From positions 197,388 to 261,387 of the forward strand of contig NZ_JAVESI010000001.1 of the NCBI RefSeq assembly GCF_034006665.1: a stretch of 64,000 nucleotides of DNA, in the 5' to 3' direction. Of the stretch, positions 44,879-54,579 are shown piece by piece; positions within the stretch are counted from its first letter, which is position 1, and the number at the start of each line of letters is the position of its first letter. Position numbers and translations under genes: made by a program. Below the pieces are notes generated by a model, which was not told the DNA's origin, did no database searches, and saw only the letters and a list, made by a program, of their open reading frames with translations. Source of the DNA: Trichloromonas sp034006665. Lineage in GTDB: Bacteria > Desulfobacterota > Desulfuromonadia > Desulfuromonadales > Trichloromonadaceae.

Positions 44879-44905
44879 GCGGCGCCTTCGGGCGCCGCTT
44901 TTTTT
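44879..44905 (+). terminator. Rho-independent terminator of the cytochrome operon
   Basis: GCGGCGCC, a TTCG loop and GGCGCCGC are followed by seven T residues, 33 bases beyond the cytochrome b stop. Confidence 0.9.
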
Positions 44906-44941
44906 GAGTCGATGTTTCATTTATCAGACCCCTCATGGTGC

Positions 44942-44960
44942 GCTAACACAATCGTAACAT
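44942..44960 (+). promoter_or_regulatory. Pho-box-like direct repeat upstream of pstS
   Basis: Two TAACA half-sites (44944-44948 and 44955-44959) are 11 bases apart, the spacing of PhoB half-sites, about 80 bases before the pstS ATG. The half-sites differ from the enteric TGTCA core, so PhoB binding is inferred from spacing and context. Confidence 0.45.
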
Positions 44961-45038
44961 TTCTTGCCGATACTCCATCTCAAGAAAAACAAACCGACCC
45001 CCCGCAAGGGGCACAATCGAAAAAACAAGGAGATCGGC

Positions 45039-46022
45039 ATGAAAAGAGGAATTGGCAAAAAATGGCTGCTCGCCGTGACCGCCTTGGTCGCCCTGAGCTC
45101 GACCCCGGCCCTGGCCGAAAACATCACCGTCGACCCGGCATTGAAAGGGTACGTAAAAAGTGAGGGAGTTTCCGGCAATCTGAACAGTATCGGTTCCGAT
45201 ACCCTCAACAACCTGATGACCTTCTGGGCCGAGGGCTTCCGCAAGCTCTACCCTAACGTCAACATCCAGATCGAGGGCAAGGGTTCCAGCACCGCCCCTC
45301 CGGCCCTGATCGAAGGCACTGCCCAGATCGGCCCCATGTCCCGTGAGATGAAAAAGAGCGAAATCGAAGCCTTCGAAGCCAAATATGGCTACAAGCCCCT
45401 CGCCGTCGGTGTCGCTCTCGACTCTCTGGCCGTTTATGTCAACAAGGACAATCCTCTCCAGGAACTTTCTCTGACCCAGGTTGACGCCATCTTTTCCAAG
45501 ACCCGCAAAAGTGGTGCCGCCGAGGAGATCACCACCTGGGGCCAGGTCGGCCTGACCGGCGAATGGGCCGGCAAGCCGTTGAGCCTCTACGGCCGTAACT
45601 CGGCCTCGGGTACCTACGGGTACTTCAAAGAGAACGCCCTGGCCAAGGGGGATTTCAAAGACACCGTGAAGGAACAGCCGGGCAGCGCCTCGGTGGTCCT
45701 TTCCGTTACCGAAGACAAGGCCGGCATCGGTTACTCGGGTATCGGCTACAAGACCTCCGGAGTCAAAGCCCTGGCCCTGGCCAAGAAAGACGGCGAGAAG
45801 GCGTATGAGCCATCCTATGAAAACGTTCTGGAAGGCAAGTACCCGCTGGGCCGCATGCTCTACCTCTACGTCGCCAAGCAGCCCAACCAGCCGCTGCCGA
45901 AGATGGTCGATGAGTTCCTCAAGTATGCCCTCTCCAAAGAAGGCCAGGAAGTCGTGGTCAAGGATGGCTATCTTCCCCTGCCCGCAACGGTCGCCGAAAA
46001 ACAGCTGAATCTGCTCAAGTAA
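45039..46022 (+). CDS. pstS: PstS, periplasmic phosphate-binding protein
   Basis: PstS captures phosphate for the Pst ABC importer. The 327-residue product has a signal peptide (cleavage near ALAEN) and PstS phosphate-site motifs: IGSDTLNNLM, EGKGSSTAPPALIEG, IGPMSREMK and YGRNSASGTYGYFKE. The frame is open to 44964, but the ATG at 45039 has AAGGAG upstream and starts directly at the signal peptide. It is the first gene of the pst operon. Confidence 0.95.
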   Translation: MKRGIGKKWLLAVTALVALSSTPALAENITVDPALKGYVKSEGVSGNLNSIGSDTLNNLMTFWAEGFRKLYPNVNIQIEGKGSSTAPPALIEGTAQIGPMSREMKKSEIEAFEAKYGYKPLAVGVALDSLAVYVNKDNPLQELSLTQVDAIFSKTRKSGAAEEITTWGQVGLTGEWAGKPLSLYGRNSASGTYGYFKENALAKGDFKDTVKEQPGSASVVLSVTEDKAGIGYSGIGYKTSGVKALALAKKDGEKAYEPSYENVLEGKYPLGRMLYLYVAKQPNQPLPKMVDEFLKYALSKEGQEVVVKDGYLPLPATVAEKQLNLLK

Positions 46023-46048
46023 ACTTGCGCTTCACCTTGTTATCATGA

Positions 46049-46078
46049 AAAGGACCGGGTCTTTCGATCCGGTCCTTT
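46049..46078 (+). terminator. Hairpin between pstS and pstC
   Basis: AAAGGACCGG pairs with CCGGTCCTTT around a 10-base loop. Only a short T-run is part of the stem, so it is more likely a partial terminator or 3'-end stabiliser that lets pstS be made in excess over the membrane genes. Confidence 0.6.
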
Positions 46079-46111
46079 ATGTGCAACGGGCTCCCAGACA
46101 AGGCTCAATCC

Positions 46112-48334
46112 ATGGATAAAAACGTTCTCCGGCAGGTCAAGATTCGAGACCGCCTCGCCCGCTACGTCATCACCATCGGCGGACTGGCGATCATCGCCAG
46201 CGTCATCCTGATCCTGCTGCTGATCGGTAATGTCACCCTGCCCCTCTTCAAGTCGCCGGCGGCGACTCCGCTCGCGGATCTTTCTCCAGCGGATTCTGCG
46301 CCATCCGTAAAAATTCTCGCCGCAGATCTCGACGAATACCTGGAAACCACCGTGGTCCTTGACGCCGACGGCTTTTTCCGCTTTTCCGCACTGCCCGGAG
46401 GAGAAACCGGTGAAAGCCTGCCCCTGGCACCCCCAAGCGCCAATGCCGCCCGCCCCCTTGCGGCCCAAGTCGAAGCGCCTTTGACCTTCTCCATCCTCTG
46501 GAGTGACGGCACCCTGACGATCGATCAGGTGCGTTTCAGCGCACATTTTGACGCCGGGGGGGGACGCTCCTTCAACCGCGAAGTTCAGCGCCAAGCGGAA
46601 TTCCTTCCTCCCAAAGAAGGCCTTCCGAAGCGATCCCTGGCCCGGGTAACGGACGAGGGTCGAATCCGCGTCGATCTCTTCGCCGACAACCGGCTCAAGG
46701 TCACCCAGGAAACCATCAGCAGGGATTTCTTCGGCAATGAAACGCGCAACACGGCGAGCCACTTTCTGACGGATACGAAGGAACCGATCACCGCCCTGAT
46801 TCTCGATCACCCGGGAGCGGCCCTCTATGCCGGCACCGCCCAAGGCAGCCTACTGCACTGGGAATTGGGCGAGAACGCCCCGCCGAGATTGACGAATCAC
46901 GTCAGCGCCCGGAACGACAACGCCGCCGTAACCGCACTGGCTCTGGTCTTCGGTGATATCTCCCTGGCCGTGGGGGACGAGAAGGGCCATCTCTCCACCT
47001 GGTTTCCGGTACGTCCGGCCGAAGGCGGGGACCCCCGCCTGACCCGCATTCATCGCCTGAGCGACCACGACCAGGAAGTGCGGGAAATCGTCCCGTCCCG
47101 GCGGGATAAATCCCTGGCCAGCTTCGATGCCAACGGCAGCATCCACCTTGACCACATGACCAGCGAGCGCCACCTGCTGCGTATCGAGACCGAATCCCCC
47201 CTGATCCAGATCGTTCTCGCCCCCCGCGGTAACGGCCTGCTGGGCCGGGACGAAAGCGGCCGCCTGCAACTCTGGGGCATCGACAACCCCCATCCGGAAA
47301 TCAGTTGGCGCACCCTCTTTGGCAAGGTCTGGTACGAAAGCTACGACGAACCCGCCCATGTCTGGCAATCCTCGGCCGCCAATGACGATTTTGAGCCGAA
47401 ACTGAGCCTGACCCCGCTGATCTTCGGCACCCTCAAGGGCACCTTTTACGCCATGCTCTTCGCCGTCCCCATCGCCCTTTACGGCGCCATCTACATCAGC
47501 CAGTTCGGAAGCCCCCGGTTGCGCCAGTGGATCAAACCGGCGGTGGAGGTCATGGCGGCGATCCCTTCGGTCGTCATCGGTTTTCTCGCCGCGCTGTGGT
47601 TCGCACCGAAACTGGAAAAAGCCGTGCCGGCCCTCTTTCTCAGCGTTATTTTGATCCCCCTGGCCCTGGTGCTGGGCATTCTGCTCTGGCAATGGCTGCG
47701 CCGCTTTCAACCCCTGAAACGGGTGGAGCGGGGGTACGAGTTCTTGGCTGTGGCACCGGTACTGCTGTTGGCCATCGCCGCCGCTGTGACCCTGGGACCG
47801 CTGGTTGAAGGTTGGTTTTTTGACGGCAACTTCAAACTCTGGCTCTTCAACGAAACCGGCCAACGCTACGACCCGCGCAACAGCATCGTCATCGCCTTCG
47901 CTCTCGGCTTCGCCGTCATCCCCATCATCTTCACCATCGCCGAGGATTCCCTCTCCAATGTTCCGCCCAGCCTGCGCGCCGCCTCCCTGGCCTTGGGCGC
48001 GAGCCGCTGGCAGACGGTCTGGCGGGTGATCCTCCCCTCGGCTTCGCCGGGAATCTTCGCCGCCATCATGATCGGCCTGGGCCGGGCCATCGGCGAAACG
48101 ATGATCGTGCTCATGGCCACCGGCAATACTCCGATCATCGATTTGAGCATGTTCAACGGCATGCGCCCGCTCTCCTCCAACATCGCCGTGGAAATCCCCG
48201 AGGCGCCCCACGGCGGCACCCTCTACCGGGTGCTCTTCCTCTCGGCGGTCATCCTTTTCGTGTTCACCTTCTGCCTCAACACGGTCGCCGAGGTGGTGCG
48301 CCAGCGGCTGCGCAAAAAGTATGGACGCTTCTAG
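46112..48334 (+). CDS. pstC: PstC, phosphate permease with large periplasmic beta domain
   Basis: The 740-residue permease is over twice the length of E. coli PstC. After the first membrane helix (about 20-42) comes a periplasmic domain of roughly 400 residues. It has WD40/beta-propeller-like strands (ALILDHPGAALYAGTAQGSL, ALVFGDISLAVGDEKGHLS). The ABC permease core follows (PLIFGTLKGTFYAMLFAVPI, EVMAAIPSVVIGFLAAL), with the EAA-type loop ASLALGASRWQTVWRVILPS. The ATG at 46112 gives MDKNVLRQ; the frame is open to 46079. Long PstC forms are known in other proteobacteria. Confidence 0.92.
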   Translation: MDKNVLRQVKIRDRLARYVITIGGLAIIASVILILLLIGNVTLPLFKSPAATPLADLSPADSAPSVKILAADLDEYLETTVVLDADGFFRFSALPGGETGESLPLAPPSANAARPLAAQVEAPLTFSILWSDGTLTIDQVRFSAHFDAGGGRSFNREVQRQAEFLPPKEGLPKRSLARVTDEGRIRVDLFADNRLKVTQETISRDFFGNETRNTASHFLTDTKEPITALILDHPGAALYAGTAQGSLLHWELGENAPPRLTNHVSARNDNAAVTALALVFGDISLAVGDEKGHLSTWFPVRPAEGGDPRLTRIHRLSDHDQEVREIVPSRRDKSLASFDANGSIHLDHMTSERHLLRIETESPLIQIVLAPRGNGLLGRDESGRLQLWGIDNPHPEISWRTLFGKVWYESYDEPAHVWQSSAANDDFEPKLSLTPLIFGTLKGTFYAMLFAVPIALYGAIYISQFGSPRLRQWIKPAVEVMAAIPSVVIGFLAALWFAPKLEKAVPALFLSVILIPLALVLGILLWQWLRRFQPLKRVERGYEFLAVAPVLLLAIAAAVTLGPLVEGWFFDGNFKLWLFNETGQRYDPRNSIVIAFALGFAVIPIIFTIAEDSLSNVPPSLRAASLALGASRWQTVWRVILPSASPGIFAAIMIGLGRAIGETMIVLMATGNTPIIDLSMFNGMRPLSSNIAVEIPEAPHGGTLYRVLFLSAVILFVFTFCLNTVAEVVRQRLRKKYGRF

Positions 48335-48392
48335 GCGGCCATCCGAAAACATCAATCACTCATCACCAATGACCACTCACTGGATTTCGATT

Positions 48393-49979
48393 ATGAAAAA
48401 TTACTGGCGTGAAGGCGAAACCATGGTCTGGGCCACCGGCGCCGCCATGGCCCTGACCTTGATGATTGCCGCGACCCTGATCGTCGTCATCTTAATCAAT
48501 GGCCTCGGCGTCTTCTGGCCGAAAAACCTGACCCTGGCGACCCTGGATGACGGCAGCCGGGTACTAGGTGAGATCACCCAGCGCAAACCCGCCGCTTCCG
48601 GCGAGGGGATGCGCTTGCAGTTCAAGATTGGCAACCGCGATCTCTACGGGCTCGACTTCCGCTGGATCGACGAGGCGAACATCGTCAAGCAGGAGGAACC
48701 GGCCGCCGCCCTGACTCTGGAACGGAAGGAATACGGCAATTTTTACGGGATGTTGACGAGCATCTCCGGCCCCAACCTGAGCGGCACCGACCTTCCGGCC
48801 CTGGAACAGCTGCGGGAACGGGTCGCGGACGAGGCCGAGAATGGACGGATACTGGACGAAGAGATGGCCAAACTCAACCGCGACGTCGCCAAACTCGAAC
48901 AGCGTCGGCAGAAACTTCTCCATCAGGGAGCCGAAAAAAACGCTGAGGATATCGCCGACATCGATCGCCGCTTAGGTCAGCTCCGCACCAGGTTCGAGCG
49001 CATCTTAACCGACCAGGCCGAAGCGGCCGCCGGACTGCGCAACTACACGGCCACTTTCGTCACCGCCGACGGCCAAGAGAAAACCCTCCAGGCCTCTGAC
49101 CTCGTCCGCTATTATCCGCCCAACGCCATGGGCGTCTTCGCCAAAAGCTGGGTCTATCTCGACAAGGTCAAGGAGCTCTTCGTCGGCGAGCCCCGCGAAG
49201 CGAACACCGAAGGGGGACTCTTTCCGGCGATCTTCGGCACGGTCATGCTGATCTTCCTGATGAGCCTCTTCTCCTTCCCCTTGGGCGTACTGGCTGCCGT
49301 CTATCTCAAGGAGTACGCCAAAGACGGCCCACTGGTGCGCATGGTACGCATCGCCGTCAACAACCTCGCTGGCATCCCCTCCATCGTCTACGGCATCTTC
49401 GGCCTCGGCTTCTTCGTCTACGGCCTCGGCTCGGGACTTGACCAGCTGCTCTTTCCCGAGCGCCTGCCGACACCGACCTTCGGCACCGGCGGCATTCTCT
49501 GGGCGAGCCTGACCCTGGCCCTGCTCACCGTGCCGGTGGTTATCGTCGCCACCGAGGAAGCCCTCGGCGCCATCCCCGCCGGGATCCGCGAGGGCTCTCT
49601 CGCCCTTGGCTCGACCAAATTCCAGACCCTGGTGCGGATTCTGCTGCCCATGGCCTCCCCCGGCATCATGACCGGCCTGATCCTGGCTATGGCCCGCGCC
49701 GCCGGCGAGGTTGCGCCGCTGATGATCACCGGCGTGGTCAAGCTGGCGCCGACCCTGCCTTTGGACGGCACCTTTCCCTTCCTCCATCTGGACCGCAAGT
49801 TCATGCACCTGGGCTTCCACATCTACGACATCGCCTTCCAGTCGCCGAACGTGGAAGCGGCACTGCCGATGGTCTACGTCACCACCTTGCTGCTGGTGCT
49901 GATCGTGCTGCTGATGAGCAGCCTGGCCATCTATCTGCGCAACAAGATGAAAAAGCGCTACACCTACGGAACCTTCTAG
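48393..49979 (+). CDS. pstA: PstA, phosphate permease with coiled-coil insertion
   Basis: The 528-residue permease, starting MKNYWREGE, has one membrane helix (about 15-40). An extracytoplasmic region of about 220 residues follows, with a coiled coil (about 125-200, EEMAKLNRDVAKLEQRRQKL). The permease core contains FPAIFGTVMLIFLMSLFSFP, NNLAGIPSIVYGIFGLGFF and the ATP-coupling loop EGSLALGSTKFQTLVRILLP. ATGs at 48369 and 48393 are both possible and neither has a strong ribosome binding site. Like its partner PstC it is longer than the enteric form. Confidence 0.9.
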   Translation: MKNYWREGETMVWATGAAMALTLMIAATLIVVILINGLGVFWPKNLTLATLDDGSRVLGEITQRKPAASGEGMRLQFKIGNRDLYGLDFRWIDEANIVKQEEPAAALTLERKEYGNFYGMLTSISGPNLSGTDLPALEQLRERVADEAENGRILDEEMAKLNRDVAKLEQRRQKLLHQGAEKNAEDIADIDRRLGQLRTRFERILTDQAEAAAGLRNYTATFVTADGQEKTLQASDLVRYYPPNAMGVFAKSWVYLDKVKELFVGEPREANTEGGLFPAIFGTVMLIFLMSLFSFPLGVLAAVYLKEYAKDGPLVRMVRIAVNNLAGIPSIVYGIFGLGFFVYGLGSGLDQLLFPERLPTPTFGTGGILWASLTLALLTVPVVIVATEEALGAIPAGIREGSLALGSTKFQTLVRILLPMASPGIMTGLILAMARAAGEVAPLMITGVVKLAPTLPLDGTFPFLHLDRKFMHLGFHIYDIAFQSPNVEAALPMVYVTTLLLVLIVLLMSSLAIYLRNKMKKRYTYGTF

Positions 49980-50020
49980 AAAGCCTACGCTTTCCGGACA
50001 TTTTTCAAACGAGGTCGACT

Positions 50021-50815
50021 GTGGATCAAGACACCCGCGTTACCCCCGCCGTCGAGCCGGACGTTCCGGTCATCGACGTCAAAAAACTGAATTTCTACTA
50101 CGGCAACTCCCAGGCTCTGTACAACCTCAACCTGACCTTCCCCCGCCGCCAGGTGACGGCGCTGATCGGTCCTTCCGGCTGCGGCAAGTCAACCTTTTTG
50201 CGCTGTCTCAACCGCATGAACGATCTCGTTGACGGCACCCGCGTCGAGGGGGAAATCCTCCTCGGCGGTACCGAAATCAACGGCGCGGGCATGGACGTCA
50301 TCGAGCTGCGCCGCCGGGTCGGCATGGTCTTCCAGAAGTCCAACCCCTTCCCCAAATCGATCTACGAGAACGTCATCTACGGCCTGCGCATCGCCGGGGT
50401 CAAGGACAAGGCGACTCTCGACGAGGCGGTGGAACGCAGCCTGAAAGGAGCGGCCCTGTGGGACGAGGTCAAGGACCGCCTGCAGGAATCGGCCCTCGGC
50501 ATGTCCGGCGGCCAGCAACAACGCCTGTGCATCGCCCGGGCCATCGCCGTCAATCCCGAGGTCATCCTCATGGACGAGCCCTGCAGCGCTCTCGATCCCA
50601 AATCGACGGCCCGGGTCGAGGAACTGATGGGCGAACTGCGCCGGGACTACACCATCATCATCGTCACCCACAACATGCAGCAGGCGGCGCGGGTCTCCGA
50701 CTATACCGCCTTCCTCTACGAAGGCCTGCTGGTGGAGCACGGCGCGACCCAAAAGATTTTCATGAAACCCAAGAACAAGCAGACCGAGGACTACATCACC
50801 GGCCGTTTCGGCTAA
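50021..50815 (+). CDS. pstB: PstB, phosphate importer ATPase
   Basis: PstB powers phosphate uptake. The 264-residue protein starts at GTG (GAGG upstream). It has Walker A GPSGCGKST, the Q-loop VFQKSNPFPKSIYENV, the signature SGGQQQRLCIARAIA, Walker B EVILMDEP and the switch histidine in IVTHNMQQAARVSD. All are normal for PstB. It lies 41 bases after pstA and 13 bases before phoU. Confidence 0.97.
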   Translation: MDQDTRVTPAVEPDVPVIDVKKLNFYYGNSQALYNLNLTFPRRQVTALIGPSGCGKSTFLRCLNRMNDLVDGTRVEGEILLGGTEINGAGMDVIELRRRVGMVFQKSNPFPKSIYENVIYGLRIAGVKDKATLDEAVERSLKGAALWDEVKDRLQESALGMSGGQQQRLCIARAIAVNPEVILMDEPCSALDPKSTARVEELMGELRRDYTIIIVTHNMQQAARVSDYTAFLYEGLLVEHGATQKIFMKPKNKQTEDYITGRFG

Positions 50816-50828
50816 GGGAGCTGAATTT

Positions 50829-51512
50829 ATGACGTTACTGATGCAGAAGGAACTCGACCGGCTCAAGACCCAGCTGCTGACCCTGTGCGCGGTCGTCGAG
50901 GAAGGGGTGGATCAGGCCATCCAGGCGCTGGACACCTTCGATGTCGCCTTGGCCAAGCAGGTCATCGGCCGCGACGAAGAGATCAACCACATGGAGGTGG
51001 AACTGGAGGAGGAGTGCCTCAAGGTGCTGGCCCTGCACCAGCCGGTGGCCATTGATCTGCGCTACATTGTCGCCGTGCTCAAGATCAACAACGACCTGGA
51101 GCGCATCGGCGATCTTGCCTCCAACATCGCCGACCAGTCCCTGGCCCTGGCCGGCGGCACGCGCATCGCCCCCCCCTACAACTGCGCGGAGATGGCCCAC
51201 AAGGCCCGTAACATGCTGAAGATGAGCCTCGACAGCCTAGTGCACCTGGATGTTCGACTGGCGCGCCAAGTTCTGCGCCTGGACGACGACGTCGACCGGC
51301 AGCACAAGGAAAACTTCACCCTGATCAATGAGCAGATCCGCCAACACCCGGAAAAAATCGATCCCTTGAGCCACTACCTGACGATCTCCCGCCATCTGGA
51401 GCGGATCGCCGATCTGGCGACCAACATCGCCGAAGATGTCTATTACATGATCGAAGGGGAGATCGTCCGCCACACCAACACCTGGTGCACCTGGGCACCG
51501 GACGGCGAGTGA
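50829..51512 (+). CDS. phoU: PhoU, phosphate signalling regulator
   Basis: PhoU transmits the transport state of the Pst importer to the PhoR/PhoB system. The 227-residue all-helical protein has two tandem PhoU motifs (AVLKINNDLERIGDLASNIA and LTISRHLERIADLATNIAED), each with the metal-binding E/D-x-x-R-x-x-D pattern. No phoR or phoB gene is in the window. It ends the operon, followed by a terminator. Confidence 0.96.
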   Translation: MTLLMQKELDRLKTQLLTLCAVVEEGVDQAIQALDTFDVALAKQVIGRDEEINHMEVELEEECLKVLALHQPVAIDLRYIVAVLKINNDLERIGDLASNIADQSLALAGGTRIAPPYNCAEMAHKARNMLKMSLDSLVHLDVRLARQVLRLDDDVDRQHKENFTLINEQIRQHPEKIDPLSHYLTISRHLERIADLATNIAEDVYYMIEGEIVRHTNTWCTWAPDGE

Positions 51513-51530
51513 CGACGACTATAACGATGA

Positions 51531-51576
51531 AACAAAGGCCAGGCCCCCGGAATGCTTCGGAGGCCTGGCCTTTGTT
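51531..51576 (+). terminator. Terminator of the pst operon
   Basis: A perfect 15-bp stem (51531-51545 with 51562-51576) begins 19 bases after the phoU stop. The stem ends in TTTGTT; there is no longer T-run after it. Confidence 0.75.
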
Positions 51577-51611
51577 CATAAGACGAGAAAAGAAAACCGG
51601 GGGAAATTTCA

Positions 51612-51730
51612 GGCTGAGCAAATATGCCCAGATGCAAGGCGCCCGAAATTCGAGGAGTGAGGCGTACCGAAAGGTACGTCGCAACGACGAGGATGAGGGC
51701 AACGCCGCAGATGGGCGTTTTTCATCAGCC
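51612..51730. repeat. Interspersed repeat copy B (119 bp)
   Basis: This copy is about 90% similar to copy A by eye and exactly as long, with the same terminal inverted repeat (GGCTGAGCAAATATGCC against GGCTGATGAAAAACGCC) and the central GTACCgaaaGGTAC palindrome. It ends three bases before the stop codon of the DUF4139 gene, mirroring the position of copy A at fliI. Confidence 0.88.
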
Positions 51731-51733
51731 TGA

Positions 51734-53224
<1,491 letters not shown>

Positions 53225-53413
53225 GAGACCTCCTCTGAAACGAAGGGATTAATAACTTCCGCATAGTATAGACGCCCAGACTTGCCCGTCCAGGCGGAAA
53301 CCTGTCCCACCCCCGGCGAAACGGCAAAAAGCTGTTATACATTTAACTCAGGCCGCCGCGCGGCGGCCTCCCGTCCATCCCCAAAATGACCAAGACCACG
53401 CAAGGAGGCGACC

Positions 53414-54376
53414 ATGAGTTCTTATCGACGGGGCAGCAAAGGACCGGAAGTCCGGCGGATTCAGGAAAAACTCAAGGAGCTCGGCTTCTACCTCGGCGAC
53501 ATCGACGGTATCTTCGGCGGCGGCAGCGAGGCGGCGGTGAAGCGCTTCCAAAAGAGCCGGGGACTCGCCGCGGACGGCGTGGTCGGGCCGCGAACCTGGC
53601 GCGCCCTTTTCGACGAAACGGACCTGCCGGTGCCGGCGATCATCCAGGAAAGCCTCAACTACCGCTGTCTGGCTCTGACCGGTTCCTTCGAAACGGGGCG
53701 GCCGGTGCCCGACTGCTTCGCCGGCATCACCGGCGATTTCGACGGCCAGGGCTTAAGCTTCGGCGCCCTGCAATGGAACCTCGGCCAGGGTTCCCTGCAG
53801 CCCCTCTTCAAGGAGATGGCCCAGGAACATCCGGCCCTGCTCGAAGAGCTCTGCCAGGATTACTATCCCGAACTCAAGGCGGTCTTCACCTCGGAAAAGG
53901 ACGAGCAACTCGCCTGGGTACGCTCAATCCAGGACCAGCGCCGCTACGTTCTCGCCGAACCCTGGCGCGGCCTGCTCAAAAGCCTGGGCCGGCTCAAGGA
54001 GTTCCAGAACATCCAGGTCCGCCACGCCGACCGCCTCTTCGCCCAGGCCCAAGATCTGTGCCAACAGTATGGCCTCTGGTCGCAGCGGGCAACGGCGTTG
54101 ATGTTCGACATCAAGGTCCAGAACGGCAGCATCTCATCCTTGGTCAAATCCCAGATTTTCAGCGACTTCGACCGCCTCGGCACGGTGCTGGAGAGGGAAG
54201 CGCTGGAAGCGGCGCGGCTGGAGATCATCGCCAACCGCCGGGCCGAGGCGAGCAATCCCCGCTGGGTCGAGGACGTGCGCAAGCGTAAGCTGTCTATTGC
54301 CCGGGGGGAAGGGACGGTGCACGGCCATTACGTCCATCTCGCGGACCAGTTCGGCATCCAGCTGGCTCCCTGCTGA
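53414..54376 (+). CDS. Peptidoglycan-binding, lysozyme/chitosanase-like protein
   Basis: The 320-residue product has an N-terminal PG_binding_1 domain (about 1-70: GSKGPEVRRIQEKLKELGFY, GIFGGGSEAAVKRFQK, ADGVVGPRTWRAL). A lysozyme-like catalytic domain follows, with SFETG (candidate catalytic Glu) and GDFDGQGLSFGALQWNLGQG, resembling chitosanase-type hydrolases. There is no signal peptide and no membrane helix. It would therefore act in the cytoplasm or leave by a non-Sec route or lysis, which is unusual for a wall hydrolase. An AAGGAGG ribosome binding site precedes the ATG. It lies upstream of the CHAT gene. Confidence 0.78.
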   Translation: MSSYRRGSKGPEVRRIQEKLKELGFYLGDIDGIFGGGSEAAVKRFQKSRGLAADGVVGPRTWRALFDETDLPVPAIIQESLNYRCLALTGSFETGRPVPDCFAGITGDFDGQGLSFGALQWNLGQGSLQPLFKEMAQEHPALLEELCQDYYPELKAVFTSEKDEQLAWVRSIQDQRRYVLAEPWRGLLKSLGRLKEFQNIQVRHADRLFAQAQDLCQQYGLWSQRATALMFDIKVQNGSISSLVKSQIFSDFDRLGTVLEREALEAARLEIIANRRAEASNPRWVEDVRKRKLSIARGEGTVHGHYVHLADQFGIQLAPC

Positions 54377-54395
54377 CGGAAATCCGTAAAAAAAC

Positions 54396-54431
54396 CCAAC
54401 TATGCTGCTTTCGCAAAAGCAGCATAGTTGG
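54396..54431. terminator. Perfect 16-bp hairpin downstream of the lysozyme-like gene
   Basis: 54396-54411 pairs perfectly with 54416-54431 around a CGCA loop, 20 bases after the stop. The T-run lies on the minus strand (seven T after the stem), so minus-strand termination is best supported. In the plus direction it is followed directly by repeat copy C, which it overlaps by two bases. Confidence 0.55.
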
Positions 54432-54557
54432 ATGGCTAAGCAAAAAGCGCCAAATGCAAGGCGCGCAATTGGCGCGCAATGAGGCGTACTTACGTACGTC
54501 GAAGCAGCGAGCCGGTTGCAGTAACGCAGCAGTTGGTGAGTTTTTGCGACGCCATCC
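54430..54557. repeat. Interspersed repeat copy C (128 bp, diverged)
   Basis: The ends are inverted (GGATGGCTAAGCAAAAA against GGATGGCGTCGCAAAAA). The inner parts ATGCAAGGCGC and GAGGCGTACTTACGTACGTCG match copies A and B. It fills the gap between the lysozyme-like gene and the CHAT gene and ends 23 bases before the latter's ATG. Confidence 0.75.
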
Positions 54558-54579
54558 CAAATGATGAAGGAGACATTCT

